Shown one piece after another: positions 24,988 through 33,640 of a DNA stretch of 64,000 bases. A program made the translations under genes and the position numbers. The DNA is from Mycolicibacterium komossense (GTDB lineage: Bacteria; Actinomycetota; Actinomycetes; Mycobacteriales; Mycobacteriaceae). Position 1 is the first letter of the stretch; each line of letters opens with the position of its first letter. The notes beneath the pieces are model-generated. The model was not told where the DNA came from, ran no database searches, and worked only from the letters and a program-made list of their open reading frames with translations. Where the stretch lies: NCBI RefSeq assembly GCF_025822605.1, contig NZ_JACKTY010000032.1, forward strand, positions 103,359 to 167,358, read 5' to 3'.

Positions 24988-25836
24988 GTGACTACACCAT
25001 CGCTCGGACGCTACGGCGCATATCTGCTCGTTCAGGATTATGAAACGCGGTCCCTCGCATCGCGAGTGAAGGGCCTTGAGGACAGTGGATATGGCACGGT
25101 GTGGATCGCCGGCAACGCCCCTGGGGACCTGACCATCCCGGAATCGTTCCTGGCCGAAACGGAGTCGATCGCGGTGGGTACCGCGATCGTGAACGTCTGG
25201 GCGGAGGAGGCCGACGGTGTGGCAGCGTCCTTTCACCGAATAGACGCGCGCTATCCGGGACGTTTCGTCCTCGGCGTCGGCATCGGACACCGCGAGATGA
25301 GCGGCGACGTGTATCAGAAGCCGTTCCCCACATTGACGAAGTACGTCGACCGGTTGCTCGAACTCGGCGTGCCCGGTGATCAGATCATCCTCGCGGCGCT
25401 GCGATCGAAAGTGTTGGCGCTGTCCAAAAACAAGACCGCGGGTGCACTTCCGTACTTCACGACGGTCGAGCACACCAAGAAGGCACGCTCGGCGCTGGGT
25501 TCCGATCGGACCTTGGCGGTGGTGCAAATCGTAGCTACCGGCGACGACCGCCCCACGAATCGCTCTGCTGCGCTGGAGCACTCGTCGTTCTACCTCGGCC
25601 TGCAGAACTACGTGAGCAATCTGCAGGAGAACGGCTTCCCCGATCTGCGGGTGGGAGACGAGCCGAGCGACGAATTGCTGCAAGCACTCATCCCGCTCGA
25701 CGGAATCGACAGCAGCCTGGAACGGATCCGTGAACACGTTGCGGCCGGAGCGGACCACGTGGCCATCATGCCGCTGCCCACGGCGAATGATCCGTTCCCG
25801 GCGCTCGAGTTGTTTGCCGCCAGATTACGGGCGTAG
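24988..25836 (+). CDS. LLM-class F420-dependent oxidoreductase
   Basis: This 282-aa luciferase-like barrel starts at GTG 24988 (VTTPSLGRYGAYLLVQDYET). Signatures are GYGTVWIAGNAPGD, AVGTAIVNVWAEEADGVAAS, RFVLGVGIGHREM and the C-terminal EHVAAGADHVAIMPLP. The short N-terminus and overall pattern fit the mycobacterial F420-dependent family often annotated TIGR03620. The substrate is unknown. It stands 48 bp after the TetR gene and may be read from the same promoter. Confidence 0.88.
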   Translation: MTTPSLGRYGAYLLVQDYETRSLASRVKGLEDSGYGTVWIAGNAPGDLTIPESFLAETESIAVGTAIVNVWAEEADGVAASFHRIDARYPGRFVLGVGIGHREMSGDVYQKPFPTLTKYVDRLLELGVPGDQIILAALRSKVLALSKNKTAGALPYFTTVEHTKKARSALGSDRTLAVVQIVATGDDRPTNRSAALEHSSFYLGLQNYVSNLQENGFPDLRVGDEPSDELLQALIPLDGIDSSLERIREHVAAGADHVAIMPLPTANDPFPALELFAARLRA

Positions 25837-25864
25837 TCGCGAATAGCCTTCTAGACCAAGGCTG

Positions 25865-26380
25865 TTATCGCACTGGTGGGTCGACGGGGGTCAGGGCTAT
25901 CGGCACCCAGTGGGTCCCCGGCCCCTCGCCTGGGCAGCCGGCTCCGTCCACGGTCAGGGTCCGTTCTCCGACGAAGCTGCCGTCAGGATTCGGGATGAGA
26001 AAGTCCGAGCGGGTGGACTTCATCGCGCTGGCTGGGTTGCTGCGATCGCAGAAGTAGGGGTATTCGCCGCTGGTTTCCCAACGATCGTTGTTCCATCGGT
26101 ACTCGAAAACCGCGGGAGCGCCTGGGTTGCGGACCTGGTCGTCCGCGTTGTCCCAGCGCGGAACGCAGCCGTTCACGTCGCAGTGAGTGGTGAATTGGAC
26201 GGGAAAGGCGATCGGGTCCATCGGTGTGGGCGTGCCGTTGAACGTCTGCTTCGAGAAGTCGATGACAACGTTGTAGTAGCCGTAGAGCGGGGGTGGCTCG
26301 GCGCGGTCGGCATGAGCGCTTGGCGGAACGATCACCACAGCACATGCGAGAGCAATACCGATCGGCAGGGGCTTCACCAT
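25865..26380 (-). CDS. Secreted hypothetical protein
   Basis: This 171-aa protein has a signal peptide (MVKPLPIGIALACAVVIVPP, cleavage near AHA-DRAEPP). The mature part begins LYGYYNVVIDFSKQTFNGTP and contains Cys residues in THCDVNGCVPRW, EYPYFCDR and DGAGCPG that could form two disulfides. It resembles a group of mycobacterial exported proteins with a Y-x-V-x-F start, of which the gene at 43581-43994 is perhaps a distant relative (TNCPTEGC). The function is unknown. Confidence 0.8.
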   Translation of the reverse strand: MVKPLPIGIALACAVVIVPPSAHADRAEPPPLYGYYNVVIDFSKQTFNGTPTPMDPIAFPVQFTTHCDVNGCVPRWDNADDQVRNPGAPAVFEYRWNNDRWETSGEYPYFCDRSNPASAMKSTRSDFLIPNPDGSFVGERTLTVDGAGCPGEGPGTHWVPIALTPVDPPVR

Positions 26381-26442
26381 CCGGCAGGCATAACACCTTT
26401 TTGGGTGCGCGTTGGTGGAATGCTCTGTGCCGGTGGAGGCCG

Positions 26443-26496
26443 CTAGCCGGGAAACAGTTCGTCGTGGTTGCGCTGGGCGGCCTCACTGATGCTCAC
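26443..26496 (-). pseudogene. 17-codon stub of a carboxymuconolactone decarboxylase-family gene
   Basis: A GTG at 26496 overlaps the cupin stop (GTGA) and encodes VSISEAAQRNHDELFPG followed by TAG. The E-A-A-x-R-N-H-D-E-L-F-P-G pattern is typical of the N-terminus of carboxymuconolactone decarboxylase-like proteins, which often sit beside cupins of this kind. Nothing similar follows the stop, so the rest of the gene is deleted. Confidence 0.5.
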
Positions 26497-26918
26497 AGCT
26501 CGACTCCGTCCGGGACGCGGTACTCGTCGTCGGTGACGTGCTCACCCCACTGCGTTTCGAGCTGCCCGGATGTGGGGTCCGGAGCCTCCCACATCGCGAG
26601 GTGTGTCATGAAGTGAGTGGGAGCCGCTCCGTGCCAATGCCATTCGCCGGGTGGCGTGTACACCGTGTCGCCGCGTCGCATCACCACGACCTCGCCACCA
26701 CGCGACTGCACCAATCCGATGCCGTCGGTGACATGCAGCGTCTGCCCGCAAGCGTGGGTGTGCCAGGCAGTGCGGGCGCACGGGGCGAACCGGACCGTGT
26801 TGACACGCAGCCGCGACGGTTCCTCACCCCTGGCGATGACATCGAAGTACACATCGCCGGTGAACATCTCGGAGGGGCCCTTGGCGGACGGGCCCGGGGG
26901 GATCTTCTGCATGGCCAT
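26493..26918 (-). CDS. Cupin-domain protein
   Basis: This 141-aa single-domain cupin has the metal motif WHTHACGQTLHVTDG (His-x-His...His) and the second cupin motif PPGEWHWHGAAP (His). It resembles (R)-mandelonitrile lyase/cupin proteins that pair with carboxymuconolactone decarboxylase domains. The true substrate is unknown. Its former downstream partner is reduced to a 17-codon stub overlapping its stop codon. Confidence 0.85.
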   Translation of the reverse strand: MAMQKIPPGPSAKGPSEMFTGDVYFDVIARGEEPSRLRVNTVRFAPCARTAWHTHACGQTLHVTDGIGLVQSRGGEVVVMRRGDTVYTPPGEWHWHGAAPTHFMTHLAMWEAPDPTSGQLETQWGEHVTDDEYRVPDGVEL

Positions 26919-27211
26919 TCCTCATCTGCTTGGTGCGGAGCCAGCTGAGCGACTCAACACTCAGTCAACCTGCGGTTGTGCTGTGGCGCCAGTGCCTGAC
27001 GTTCCAGGTATCGGCAGTACCCCCTACGGGGCCGGTGGCAACGTCGGGCAACGGCAACACCGTGGTGAATCTCTGGGGCGAATCTGGTTGCGTTGCGTTC
27101 GCCCTTTGTCCGTGGCTCGAATCCAGAGCGGAACAACGACTTCGGGCCAGTTGCGGCGAGCACCATGTCGCCGAGGACATCGCCGAAGCCAGGTTCGTGC
27201 CCGCCCAGCGT
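26919..27211. other. Intergenic stretch without a recognisable gene
   Basis: Several short ORFs cross this region on both strands, but none shows a domain, a good start site or consistent codon bias. It separates the cupin from the TetR remnant and may hold decayed sequence. Confidence 0.5.
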
Positions 27212-27439
27212 TCATCGGGTGTCTTCCTGGACCATCTGGACCGCGCTGTCGAACACGGCGCGCGCATGCAGTTCGAACAGCGCGATCAGGTCGACGTTGT
27301 CGCCGCCGATTTCCTTGGCGATGAACAGTCCGTCGGCGGCTGAGCTAGGGCGTAGGTGGTCAGCTGATGAACCTGGGCATCGGTGAGCCCGGGGGTCAGG
27401 GTACGAATGCAGCCGGATGAGATCGGGCGAATCTTGCAT
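27212..27439 (-). pseudogene. Truncated TetR-regulator copy next to the left repeat
   Basis: The C-terminal end reads AADGLFIAKEIGGDNVDLIA and LFELHARA, nearly identical to the end of the intact island TetR (GADGLFIAKEIGGDSVDLIA and LFELHARA). Going upstream, another frame gives TLTPGLTDAQVHQLTTYAL, matching ELAPGLSDGHADQVATYAI of that TetR, and then DSPDLIRL matches DSPDFIRL. About 40 codons between these blocks are missing and the N-terminal DNA-binding half is absent; homology stops about 17 bp before the tRNA-like repeat. It is a non-functional second copy. Confidence 0.75.
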
Positions 27440-27455
27440 TGGTCGCTGCTCTACA

Positions 27456-27500
27456 TGGAGCCGATGACGGGAATCGAACCCGCGTATTCAGCTTGGGAAG
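27456..27500. repeat. Left 45-bp direct repeat (detached tRNA-Gly 3' fragment; putative att)
   Basis: These 45 bp are identical to 35688-35732. They correspond to the tRNA-Gly from the anticodon loop through the T-arm, acceptor strand and CCA. The sequence on the other side is unrelated to a tRNA, so only the 3' portion is present. A 3' tRNA fragment of this extent is the typical core of a tyrosine-recombinase attachment site. Confidence 0.85.
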
Positions 27501-27692
27501 TGGATCCGAGGGGATTTCGCGAACCTTGGCGCGTTCGTCGAGGGCTGTTTAGCTGCGGAAATCGTTCGTGACCGTTCGTGCTGGGCCGAGCCCATCTCGT
27601 TGAGTTGTGACACGCTCATTACAGGCTGTGGCGTCACTGTCCGCTGTCCTCCGCTGGGTCGAAGTGCGCGCTCTGACGGCGGCTGAAGTTCG

Positions 27693-28703
27693 TCAGGGCG
27701 CGGCTATCAGTTCGAGCGCGATGTCGATGAGCATGTCTTCTTGGCCGCCGACCATTCCACGCCGGCCGGCTTCTTCGAGCAGGGTGCGAGCGTCGACGTC
27801 GTAGCGGGCGGCGGCGGTTTCGGCGTGGCGCAGGAAGCTGGAGTACACACCGGCGTAACCCAGGGTCAGCGTTTCCCGATCAACGCGGACCGGCCTGTCC
27901 TGCAGGGGGCGGACCAGATCATCGGCGGCGTCCTCCAGGGCATGCAGGTCGCATCCGTGGTGCCAGCCGAGCTTGGTGGCCGCGGCAATGAACACTTCCA
28001 GCGGGGCGTTGCCCGCACCTGCACCCATCCCGGTCAATGAGGCATCAACTCGGTTGGCTCCGTGCTCAACTGCGACGATCGAGTTGGCGACGCCTAGGGA
28101 AAGATTGTGGTGGGCGTGGATGCCGATCTCGGTCGTTACTTCGAGGGTTTGGCGCAGCGCGTCCACCCGGTCGGCGATCTGGTTCATCGTCATTGCGCCG
28201 CCGGAGTCCACGACGTAGACGCACGTGGCGCCGTAGGACTCCATGAGCTTGGCTTGTTCGGCCAGTGCCGGGGGCGTGGTCAGGTGGCTCATCATGAGAA
28301 ATCCGACGGTGTCCATGCCGAGGTCGCGGGCGGCGGCGATGTGTTGGGCGGAAATGTCGGCTTCTGTGCAGTGGGTAGCGACCCGCACGACGGTGGCACC
28401 GGCGCGGTGGGCGTCTGTGAGGTTGTGCACGCTGCCGATTCCCGGCAGCAGCAAGGTGGCGACCTTGGCGTGGGTCATCACCTCGGCGACGGCCTCGATC
28501 CATTCCACGTCGGTGTGGGCGCCGAACCCGTAGACGCAGCTCGATCCAGCCAGTCCGTCGCCGTGGGCGACTTCGACGGAGTCCACGCCGGCGGCGTCCA
28601 GCGCGGCGGCGATGCTGGCCATCTGCTGGAGTGTGTATTGGTGGCGGACGGCGTGCATGCCGTCGCGCAGGGTGACGTCGCTGATGTAGAGGCGCTGAGT
28701 CAT
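27693..28703 (-). CDS. dmpG: 4-hydroxy-2-oxovalerate aldolase
   Basis: This 336-aa protein of the DmpG/BphI/HsaF family has SDVTLRDGMHAVRHQYTLQQ (metal Asp and catalytic Arg region), EIGIHAHHNLSLGVANSI (metal His-x-His) and GAGAGNAPLEVFIA. It cleaves 4-hydroxy-2-oxovalerate to pyruvate and acetaldehyde, passing acetaldehyde through a channel to its partner dehydrogenase. It is the last gene of the TetR-led operon; its start overlaps the dehydrogenase stop by 4 bp, consistent with a fixed-ratio complex. Confidence 0.94.
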   Translation of the reverse strand: MTQRLYISDVTLRDGMHAVRHQYTLQQMASIAAALDAAGVDSVEVAHGDGLAGSSCVYGFGAHTDVEWIEAVAEVMTHAKVATLLLPGIGSVHNLTDAHRAGATVVRVATHCTEADISAQHIAAARDLGMDTVGFLMMSHLTTPPALAEQAKLMESYGATCVYVVDSGGAMTMNQIADRVDALRQTLEVTTEIGIHAHHNLSLGVANSIVAVEHGANRVDASLTGMGAGAGNAPLEVFIAAATKLGWHHGCDLHALEDAADDLVRPLQDRPVRVDRETLTLGYAGVYSSFLRHAETAAARYDVDARTLLEEAGRRGMVGGQEDMLIDIALELIAAP

Positions 28704-29656
28704 AGTGTGGCTCCCGCATTTTGGGGGAAGTGGGTGGCGATGCGTTCGGCGGTGGCCAGGGCGGCAGAGGTCATGATGTCGAGGTTTCCGGCGTAGGCGG
28801 GCAGGTAGTGCGCGGCTCCAGTGACTTCGAGCATCGCGGTGACTCTGGTACCGATGAACGTGCCGGACTCAGGGATTTGCAGCGGGTTGTCGGCGTCGAA
28901 AGTCTCGAACTGCACGCGTCGTTTGAGTCGGTAGCCGGGGACGTAGGTGGTGACCTTGACGACCATCTCGTTCACTGCCGTTTCGATCGAGGAGTGGTCG
29001 GGTTCGCCTTCGACGAGGCAGTACACGGTGTTGCGCATGAGGATCGGGGGGTCGGCGGGATTGAGGACCATCACGGCCTTGCCGAGCTGGGCCCCGCCTA
29101 CGGATTGCAGTGCTGCTGAGTTGGTTTCGATGAAGTCGTCGATGTTGGCGCGGGTGCCGGGTCCGGCGGATCTCGATGAGATCGAGGAAACGATCTCTGC
29201 GTAGGACACGACGCCGCACTGCGATATGGCGGACACGATGGGCACGGTGGCCTGCCCGCCACAGGTCACCATGTTCAGGTTGGGGGCGTCGAGGTGCTCG
29301 TCGAGGTTGACCACCGGCACGCAGTACGGTCCGATCGCGGCGGGCGTCAGGTCGAGCATCCGCACGCCGGTCGTTTCGAGTGTGGCCCAGTTGGTGCGAT
29401 GCGCGCTGGCAGAAGTGGCATCGAAAACCAGTCGGATATCGCCGAAGTGCGGCATCTTCATCAACCCGTCGACCCCGCCCGCAGTGACGGGGACACCCAA
29501 CCGCTGGGCGCGGGCCAATCCGTCGGAGTCGGGGTCGATGCCGACCATCGCGACCGCCAGAAGGGGTCCGTCACTTCGCAGAATCTTGATCAGCAGATCG
29601 GTGCCGATGTTGCCCGAGCCGATGATGGCCACTGGCCACTTACGCTGTGATGTCAT
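28700..29656 (-). CDS. Acetaldehyde dehydrogenase (acylating)
   Basis: This 318-aa protein has a Rossmann motif (VAIIGSGNIGTDLLIKIL) at residues about 9-26 and the active-site Cys132 in NMVTCGGQATVPIVSAIS, as in DmpF/BphJ/HsaG. It converts acetaldehyde, NAD+ and CoA to acetyl-CoA and forms the channelling complex with the aldolase encoded next to it. It lies 17 bp downstream of the hydratase in the same operon. Confidence 0.94.
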   Translation of the reverse strand: MTSQRKWPVAIIGSGNIGTDLLIKILRSDGPLLAVAMVGIDPDSDGLARAQRLGVPVTAGGVDGLMKMPHFGDIRLVFDATSASAHRTNWATLETTGVRMLDLTPAAIGPYCVPVVNLDEHLDAPNLNMVTCGGQATVPIVSAISQCGVVSYAEIVSSISSRSAGPGTRANIDDFIETNSAALQSVGGAQLGKAVMVLNPADPPILMRNTVYCLVEGEPDHSSIETAVNEMVVKVTTYVPGYRLKRRVQFETFDADNPLQIPESGTFIGTRVTAMLEVTGAAHYLPAYAGNLDIMTSAALATAERIATHFPQNAGATL

Positions 29657-29673
29657 GGTTTTCCTCTAGTGGT

Positions 29674-30453
29674 CTAGTCGAACCGCAGGGTCACAGAACC
29701 TAGGCCGCTGATGGCGGTGGCTGCGACGTCGCCGGGGTGGACGAACGCCGCGGAAGTGAAGGAACCGGACATCACAAACTGTCCTGCGCACAGTTCGGTG
29801 TCGTAGTCGGCCAGCGCATTCGCCAGCCAGGCGACCGCGGCGGCCGGATCGCCCATCACGGCATCTCCAGTGCCCGAATCGATCTCATTACCGTTGAGGT
29901 GCAGGGTCGCGCGGGCCTGGGGGAGGGCCAAGTCGTCGGTGTAGGAGATCCAGTCGCCGAGGGCGACCGCGCCGGAGCTGGCGTTGTCGGCGACAGTGTC
30001 GGCCAAGGTGAGCTTCCAGTCGGCGATTCGGCTGTCAACGATCTCCAGCGCGACCGCCACGGCCTCGGTGGCGGCGTAGACGTCGGCCGCCGTGACCCCG
30101 GGGCCGCGCAGCGTCGAGTGCAGCAGGAAGGCGACTTCGGGTTCCACACGTGGGGCGCAGAACCGTTTCGCGTCAACGCTCTGCCTGACCACCATGTCGT
30201 CGAGGATGTAACCGAAGTCCGGCTCGTCCACACCGAGCAGGGATTGCATCGGCAAGGAGGTGAGCCCGATCTTGCGTCCGACCAACGTCGATCCGGCGAC
30301 CAGGTGGCGGCGCAGATTTATCTGCTGCACCGCGTAGGCGCCGCCAACGTCGAGGCCGGGGTAGCTCTCGGTCAGGGGTCGGATCGGTGTGTGGTGTGTG
30401 TGGGCGCCCCACAGATCGGCGGCGATCGCATCGATGATCGCGTTGTCAGTCAT
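29674..30453 (-). CDS. 2-hydroxypenta-2,4-dienoate (2-keto-4-pentenoate) hydratase
   Basis: This 259-aa protein starts at MTDNAIIDAIAADLWGA (ATG 30453), overlapping the TetR stop by 8 bp; the longer frame start inside the TetR gene was rejected. Family motifs: VGRKIGLTSLPMQSLLGV, APRVEPEVAFLL (metal-binding Glu pair), and VALEIVDSRIADWKL. It hydrates the dienoate released by the C-C hydrolase to 4-hydroxy-2-oxovalerate, the aldolase substrate. Confidence 0.92.
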   Translation of the reverse strand: MTDNAIIDAIAADLWGAHTHHTPIRPLTESYPGLDVGGAYAVQQINLRRHLVAGSTLVGRKIGLTSLPMQSLLGVDEPDFGYILDDMVVRQSVDAKRFCAPRVEPEVAFLLHSTLRGPGVTAADVYAATEAVAVALEIVDSRIADWKLTLADTVADNASSGAVALGDWISYTDDLALPQARATLHLNGNEIDSGTGDAVMGDPAAAVAWLANALADYDTELCAGQFVMSGSFTSAAFVHPGDVAATAISGLGSVTLRFD

Positions 30454-31081
30454 CGGTGTCCTCACCCGTGAGGCGTACCGCCATGTCGTAGAGCGCGCGG
30501 GCATGCAACTCGAAGAGTGCGATCAGGTCGACGCTGTCGCCACCAATCTCCTTTGCGATGAAGAGCCCGTCGGCCCCGGCGATCGCGTACGTGGCGACCT
30601 GATCGGCGTGCCCGTCGCTGAGCCCGGGAGCCAGCTCGCGGATCCCGTCAACCAGGATGCGGAACGCCTGGTCGCGCACCTCGATGAACATCGCGCGGGC
30701 TCGCGGTTCGACGGGTCGGCGCTCCAGGCCAAGCATGAGACCGAGCCGGATGAAGTCCGGAGAGTCCGCCAACGCCTTCGCAATCTGTGCTGCCGCGCCC
30801 GCTAGCCGTTCTCCTGGAGTGCCGGCGTCCGGGAATTGCCACGCCGCAAGCCAGGTGCCGAAGCTGCGTTCGATGACCGCAGCGAGCAGGTCGTCCTTGT
30901 CGGTGAAGTGCCAGTAGATCGAGCTGGCCGGTAGTCCGCACTTCTTACTGACCGCGCCGATGCTGGTGCCCTCGTATCCGCGTTCTGCGGCAATTTCGGT
31001 GGCGGCGTCCAGGATTCGTTCGCGCGACAGTTCGCCGTCGGCGCGTTTGCGGCGCGGCTTGGGTGCCTTGTCTTCTGCCAT
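30446..31081 (-). CDS. TetR-family regulator of the catabolic island
   Basis: This 211-aa protein has a basic N-terminus (PKPRRKRADGELSRERILDA), the helix-turn-helix IGAVSKKCGLPASSIYWHFT, and a C-terminal ligand domain. It is the first gene of the hydratase-dehydrogenase-aldolase operon and is divergent from the monooxygenase operon. One palindrome in the shared 109-bp intergenic region could let it control both operons. A truncated copy of it lies outside the island at 27212-27439. The inducer is probably the aromatic substrate or a ring-fission product. Confidence 0.88.
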   Translation of the reverse strand: MAEDKAPKPRRKRADGELSRERILDAATEIAAERGYEGTSIGAVSKKCGLPASSIYWHFTDKDDLLAAVIERSFGTWLAAWQFPDAGTPGERLAGAAAQIAKALADSPDFIRLGLMLGLERRPVEPRARAMFIEVRDQAFRILVDGIRELAPGLSDGHADQVATYAIAGADGLFIAKEIGGDSVDLIALFELHARALYDMAVRLTGEDTDD

Positions 31082-31115
31082 CTTCGTTCCCTCGGTCGAA
31101 CACTTGACTCCGTAT

Positions 31116-31141
31116 CGATCACTACATTACCGTAGTGATCG
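31116..31141. promoter_or_regulatory. Palindromic operator between the divergent catabolic operons
   Basis: CGATCACTAC and GTAGTGATCG form a perfect 10-bp inverted repeat around a 6-nt ATTACC spacer. It lies 34 bp before the TetR start and 50 bp before the monooxygenase start, the only strong symmetry in the gap. TetR binding is inferred from the position and size. Confidence 0.8.
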
Positions 31142-31190
31142 CTACAGGTGCAAGCCTTCGTGATGAGGGCCGGACTGGATGAGGACTTTC

Positions 31191-32789
31191 ATGAACGACG
31201 TTCCTACCTACGACGTAGCGGTGATCGGCTACGGCCCCACCGGAGCCACGGCCGCCAACCTGCTCGGCCAACTGGGCTTGAGGGTGGTGGTGATCGAACG
31301 CGATCCGGACGTTTACGGACGGGCCCGCGCTATCTCCACTGATGAAGAGGTACTGCGAGTTTGGCAGTCCGTTGATCTAGCCGACCGACTACAGGCCGAC
31401 ATGCTGCCCGACCGGCCAGTGGCCTTCGTCGACTCCGCTGGGGTGCCGTTCATCGAAACCACCATCACCGCACGCGGATGCGGGCATCCTCCGCAGCAGT
31501 TCATCTACCAACCGGCGATCGACCATGTGCTACGTGAAGGAGTAGAGCGGTTCGCCAACGTAGAGGTACTCCTGGAACGGGAATGCTTGCGTACGGCCAA
31601 TCGCGGCGATCACGTCGAGCTGCTGATCGGCGACTTGAGCACTGATACCATCACCCGAATCCATGCGTCCTACGTAATTGCGGCAGATGGAGGTTCCTCG
31701 CCGACGCGCGGTTCACTGGGCATCGGGTACTCCGGTCGGACCTTCGCCGAACGCTGGGTGGTCATCGACACCAAGGTGCTTCAGGAATGGGATGGCCACG
31801 ATCGCTTGCGGTTTCACTGCAACCCCGACCGACCGACGGTGGACTGCCCGACACCGTTGGGGCATCATCGCTGGGAGTTCCCAGCCCGCGCAGGCCAAGA
31901 CGAGAAGACCCTGACCTCCGAGGACGCGATATGGGAGGTGCTGCACGAGCAGGGCATCACCGAAGCGCAGGTCCAGATCCTGCGTGCCGTGGTCTACAGT
32001 CACCACGTCCGCGTCGCCGACCGCTGGCGCGTCGGACGCGTCTTCCTCGCCGGTGACGCCGCCCACGCCATGCCGCCGTGGATCGGACAGGGCATGTCCG
32101 CCGGGGTACGTGATGTAGCCAACCTGTGCTGGAAGCTGGCCGCCGTCCTGCGCGGGCTGGCGCCAGACGCGCTGTTGAATTCCTATGAGGCCGAACGCAA
32201 ACCGCACGTCACCGAAGTGACCCGCCGCGCCGTGTTCGTCGGCCGGGTGATCACCGAGCGTCGCCGCGGCGTCGTGGCGCTACGCAACCACGTCGTGCGG
32301 GCGCTCACCAAGCTTCCCGGCGCTCTGGCACGCGGGCAGAAGCTGTGGTGGATCCCCGACGCGCACTACGACGACGGCTTCTTCGTCGTCGGAGGTCACG
32401 ACGCCGTCGGCTGGCAGATCCCTCAGCCCTGGGTGATCAATAGTCAGGGCGCAACCAAGCGTCTCGACGACGTCCTCGGCGGGAACTGGACCGTCGTGCA
32501 TACAGGAGCAATCCCGGCCGGTGCGCACGCTTGGGCGGAGGTTGGGGCGACGGTAATCCGGCTGGTCGGCCCGCACGACGCGACGGTCGGAGACTGTGTA
32601 CGCGACAGCGGGGCTACCCTCATCGGTTGGATGGCCGAGAAGAGCGCTTCCGCCGTGGTCGTTCGACCCGACGGATTCATCTACGCCGCAACAACTGCCG
32701 GCAACTCGCTACCGGCACCGGCCACCGGATTCTCCCCCGCCCCCGTAGCCGCCCCCGTCATCCCGATCTACAACGGAGTCACCGCATGA
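31191..32789 (+). CDS. FAD-dependent aromatic-ring monooxygenase (MhpA/PheA type)
   Basis: About 532 aa from ATG 31191, chosen for its GAGG site 6 bp upstream (ATG 31179 is the alternative). FAD-binding signatures: VIGYGPTGATAANLLGQLG (residues about 11-29), YVIAADGGSSPTRGSLGI (the DG motif) and VFLAGDAAHAMPPWIGQGMS (about 282-301), followed by the thioredoxin-like C-terminal domain of phenol hydroxylases. It would hydroxylate a phenol ortho to its OH with NAD(P)H and O2, giving a catechol. It is the first gene of the operon; its stop overlaps the hydrolase start (ATGA). Confidence 0.9.
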   Translation: MNDVPTYDVAVIGYGPTGATAANLLGQLGLRVVVIERDPDVYGRARAISTDEEVLRVWQSVDLADRLQADMLPDRPVAFVDSAGVPFIETTITARGCGHPPQQFIYQPAIDHVLREGVERFANVEVLLERECLRTANRGDHVELLIGDLSTDTITRIHASYVIAADGGSSPTRGSLGIGYSGRTFAERWVVIDTKVLQEWDGHDRLRFHCNPDRPTVDCPTPLGHHRWEFPARAGQDEKTLTSEDAIWEVLHEQGITEAQVQILRAVVYSHHVRVADRWRVGRVFLAGDAAHAMPPWIGQGMSAGVRDVANLCWKLAAVLRGLAPDALLNSYEAERKPHVTEVTRRAVFVGRVITERRRGVVALRNHVVRALTKLPGALARGQKLWWIPDAHYDDGFFVVGGHDAVGWQIPQPWVINSQGATKRLDDVLGGNWTVVHTGAIPAGAHAWAEVGATVIRLVGPHDATVGDCVRDSGATLIGWMAEKSASAVVVRPDGFIYAATTAGNSLPAPATGFSPAPVAAPVIPIYNGVTA

Positions 32790-33640
32790 GCACCACGACC
32801 CTGACCGAGAACACCATCACCGTCGGCGGCAAGCAGATCTACTTCGCCGAAACCGGCACCGGCCCCCCGGTAATTCTGCTGCACGGCGGCGGTCCCGGCG
32901 CATCCGGCGTCTCCAACTACTCCCGCAACATCGACGCCCTTGCCAAGGACTTCCGCGTCATCGTGCCCGACCTGCCCGGCTACGGCCGCTCCAGCAAGGG
33001 CATCGAGGGCAGCGACCCGTTCGGCTGCCTCGCCAATGGAATTCGCGGACTGATGAACCACCTCGGCATCGACACCGCCCGCCTCGTCGGCAACTCCTAC
33101 GGCGGGGCGTGTGCCCTGCGCCTGGCCTTAGACACCCCCGACCGGGTGGAAAAGATGGTGTTGATGGGACCTGGCGGCATCGGCACCACCCGTGCCCTGC
33201 CGACCGCGGGCCTGCAGAGTCTGCTGGCCTACTACAGCGGTGACGGTCCATCGCGGGACAAACTGGAGACGTTTATCCGCGAATACCTCGTCTACGACGG
33301 AGATTCGGTGCCCGCTGAGGTCATCGACACCCGCTACCAATCCAGCATCGACCCCGACGTGGTCGCCAACCCGCCCCTGCGCCGGCCCTCCGGGCTGCTC
33401 GCGCTGCGGACGCTGTGGCGGATGGACTTCACGCGCGACAACCGCCTAGCCCATCTGCAGACCCCGACCTTGGTGGTGTGGGGCAGCGCCGACAAGGTCA
33501 ACCGGCCGGCCGGCGGCCGGATGCTCGCGGACACCATGCCAAATTGCGACCTGCTGCTCGCAGCCAATGCCGGGCACTGGGTCCAATGGGAACGCGCCGA
33601 CTTCTTCAATGACGTGACCCACGCGTTCCTGAGCGCATGA
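32786..33640 (+). CDS. Meta-cleavage product C-C hydrolase (alpha/beta hydrolase)
   Basis: This 284-aa protein of the MhpC/BphD/HsaD group has the oxyanion motif ILLHGGGPGASGVSNYSRN, nucleophile Ser104 in GNSYGGACALR, Asp236 in VVWGSADKVN and His264 in ANAGHWVQWE. It cleaves the ring-fission product into a carboxylic acid and 2-hydroxypenta-2,4-dienoate. Such hydrolases are needed for 3-substituted catechols, where fission gives a ketone, which limits what the pathway substrate can be. It overlaps both neighbours by 4 bp. Confidence 0.92.
   Translation: MSTTTLTENTITVGGKQIYFAETGTGPPVILLHGGGPGASGVSNYSRNIDALAKDFRVIVPDLPGYGRSSKGIEGSDPFGCLANGIRGLMNHLGIDTARLVGNSYGGACALRLALDTPDRVEKMVLMGPGGIGTTRALPTAGLQSLLAYYSGDGPSRDKLETFIREYLVYDGDSVPAEVIDTRYQSSIDPDVVANPPLRRPSGLLALRTLWRMDFTRDNRLAHLQTPTLVVWGSADKVNRPAGGRMLADTMPNCDLLLAANAGHWVQWERADFFNDVTHAFLSA

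Noticed and set aside
27383..27571. 62-aa ORF across the left tRNA-like repeat
   Set aside because: It reads through a tRNA fragment; a similar spurious frame runs across the intact tRNA at 35.7 kb.
27501..27692. Searched for an integrase remnant beside the left repeat
   Set aside because: Neither strand shows a tyrosine recombinase motif (R..HxxR..Y) in any frame.
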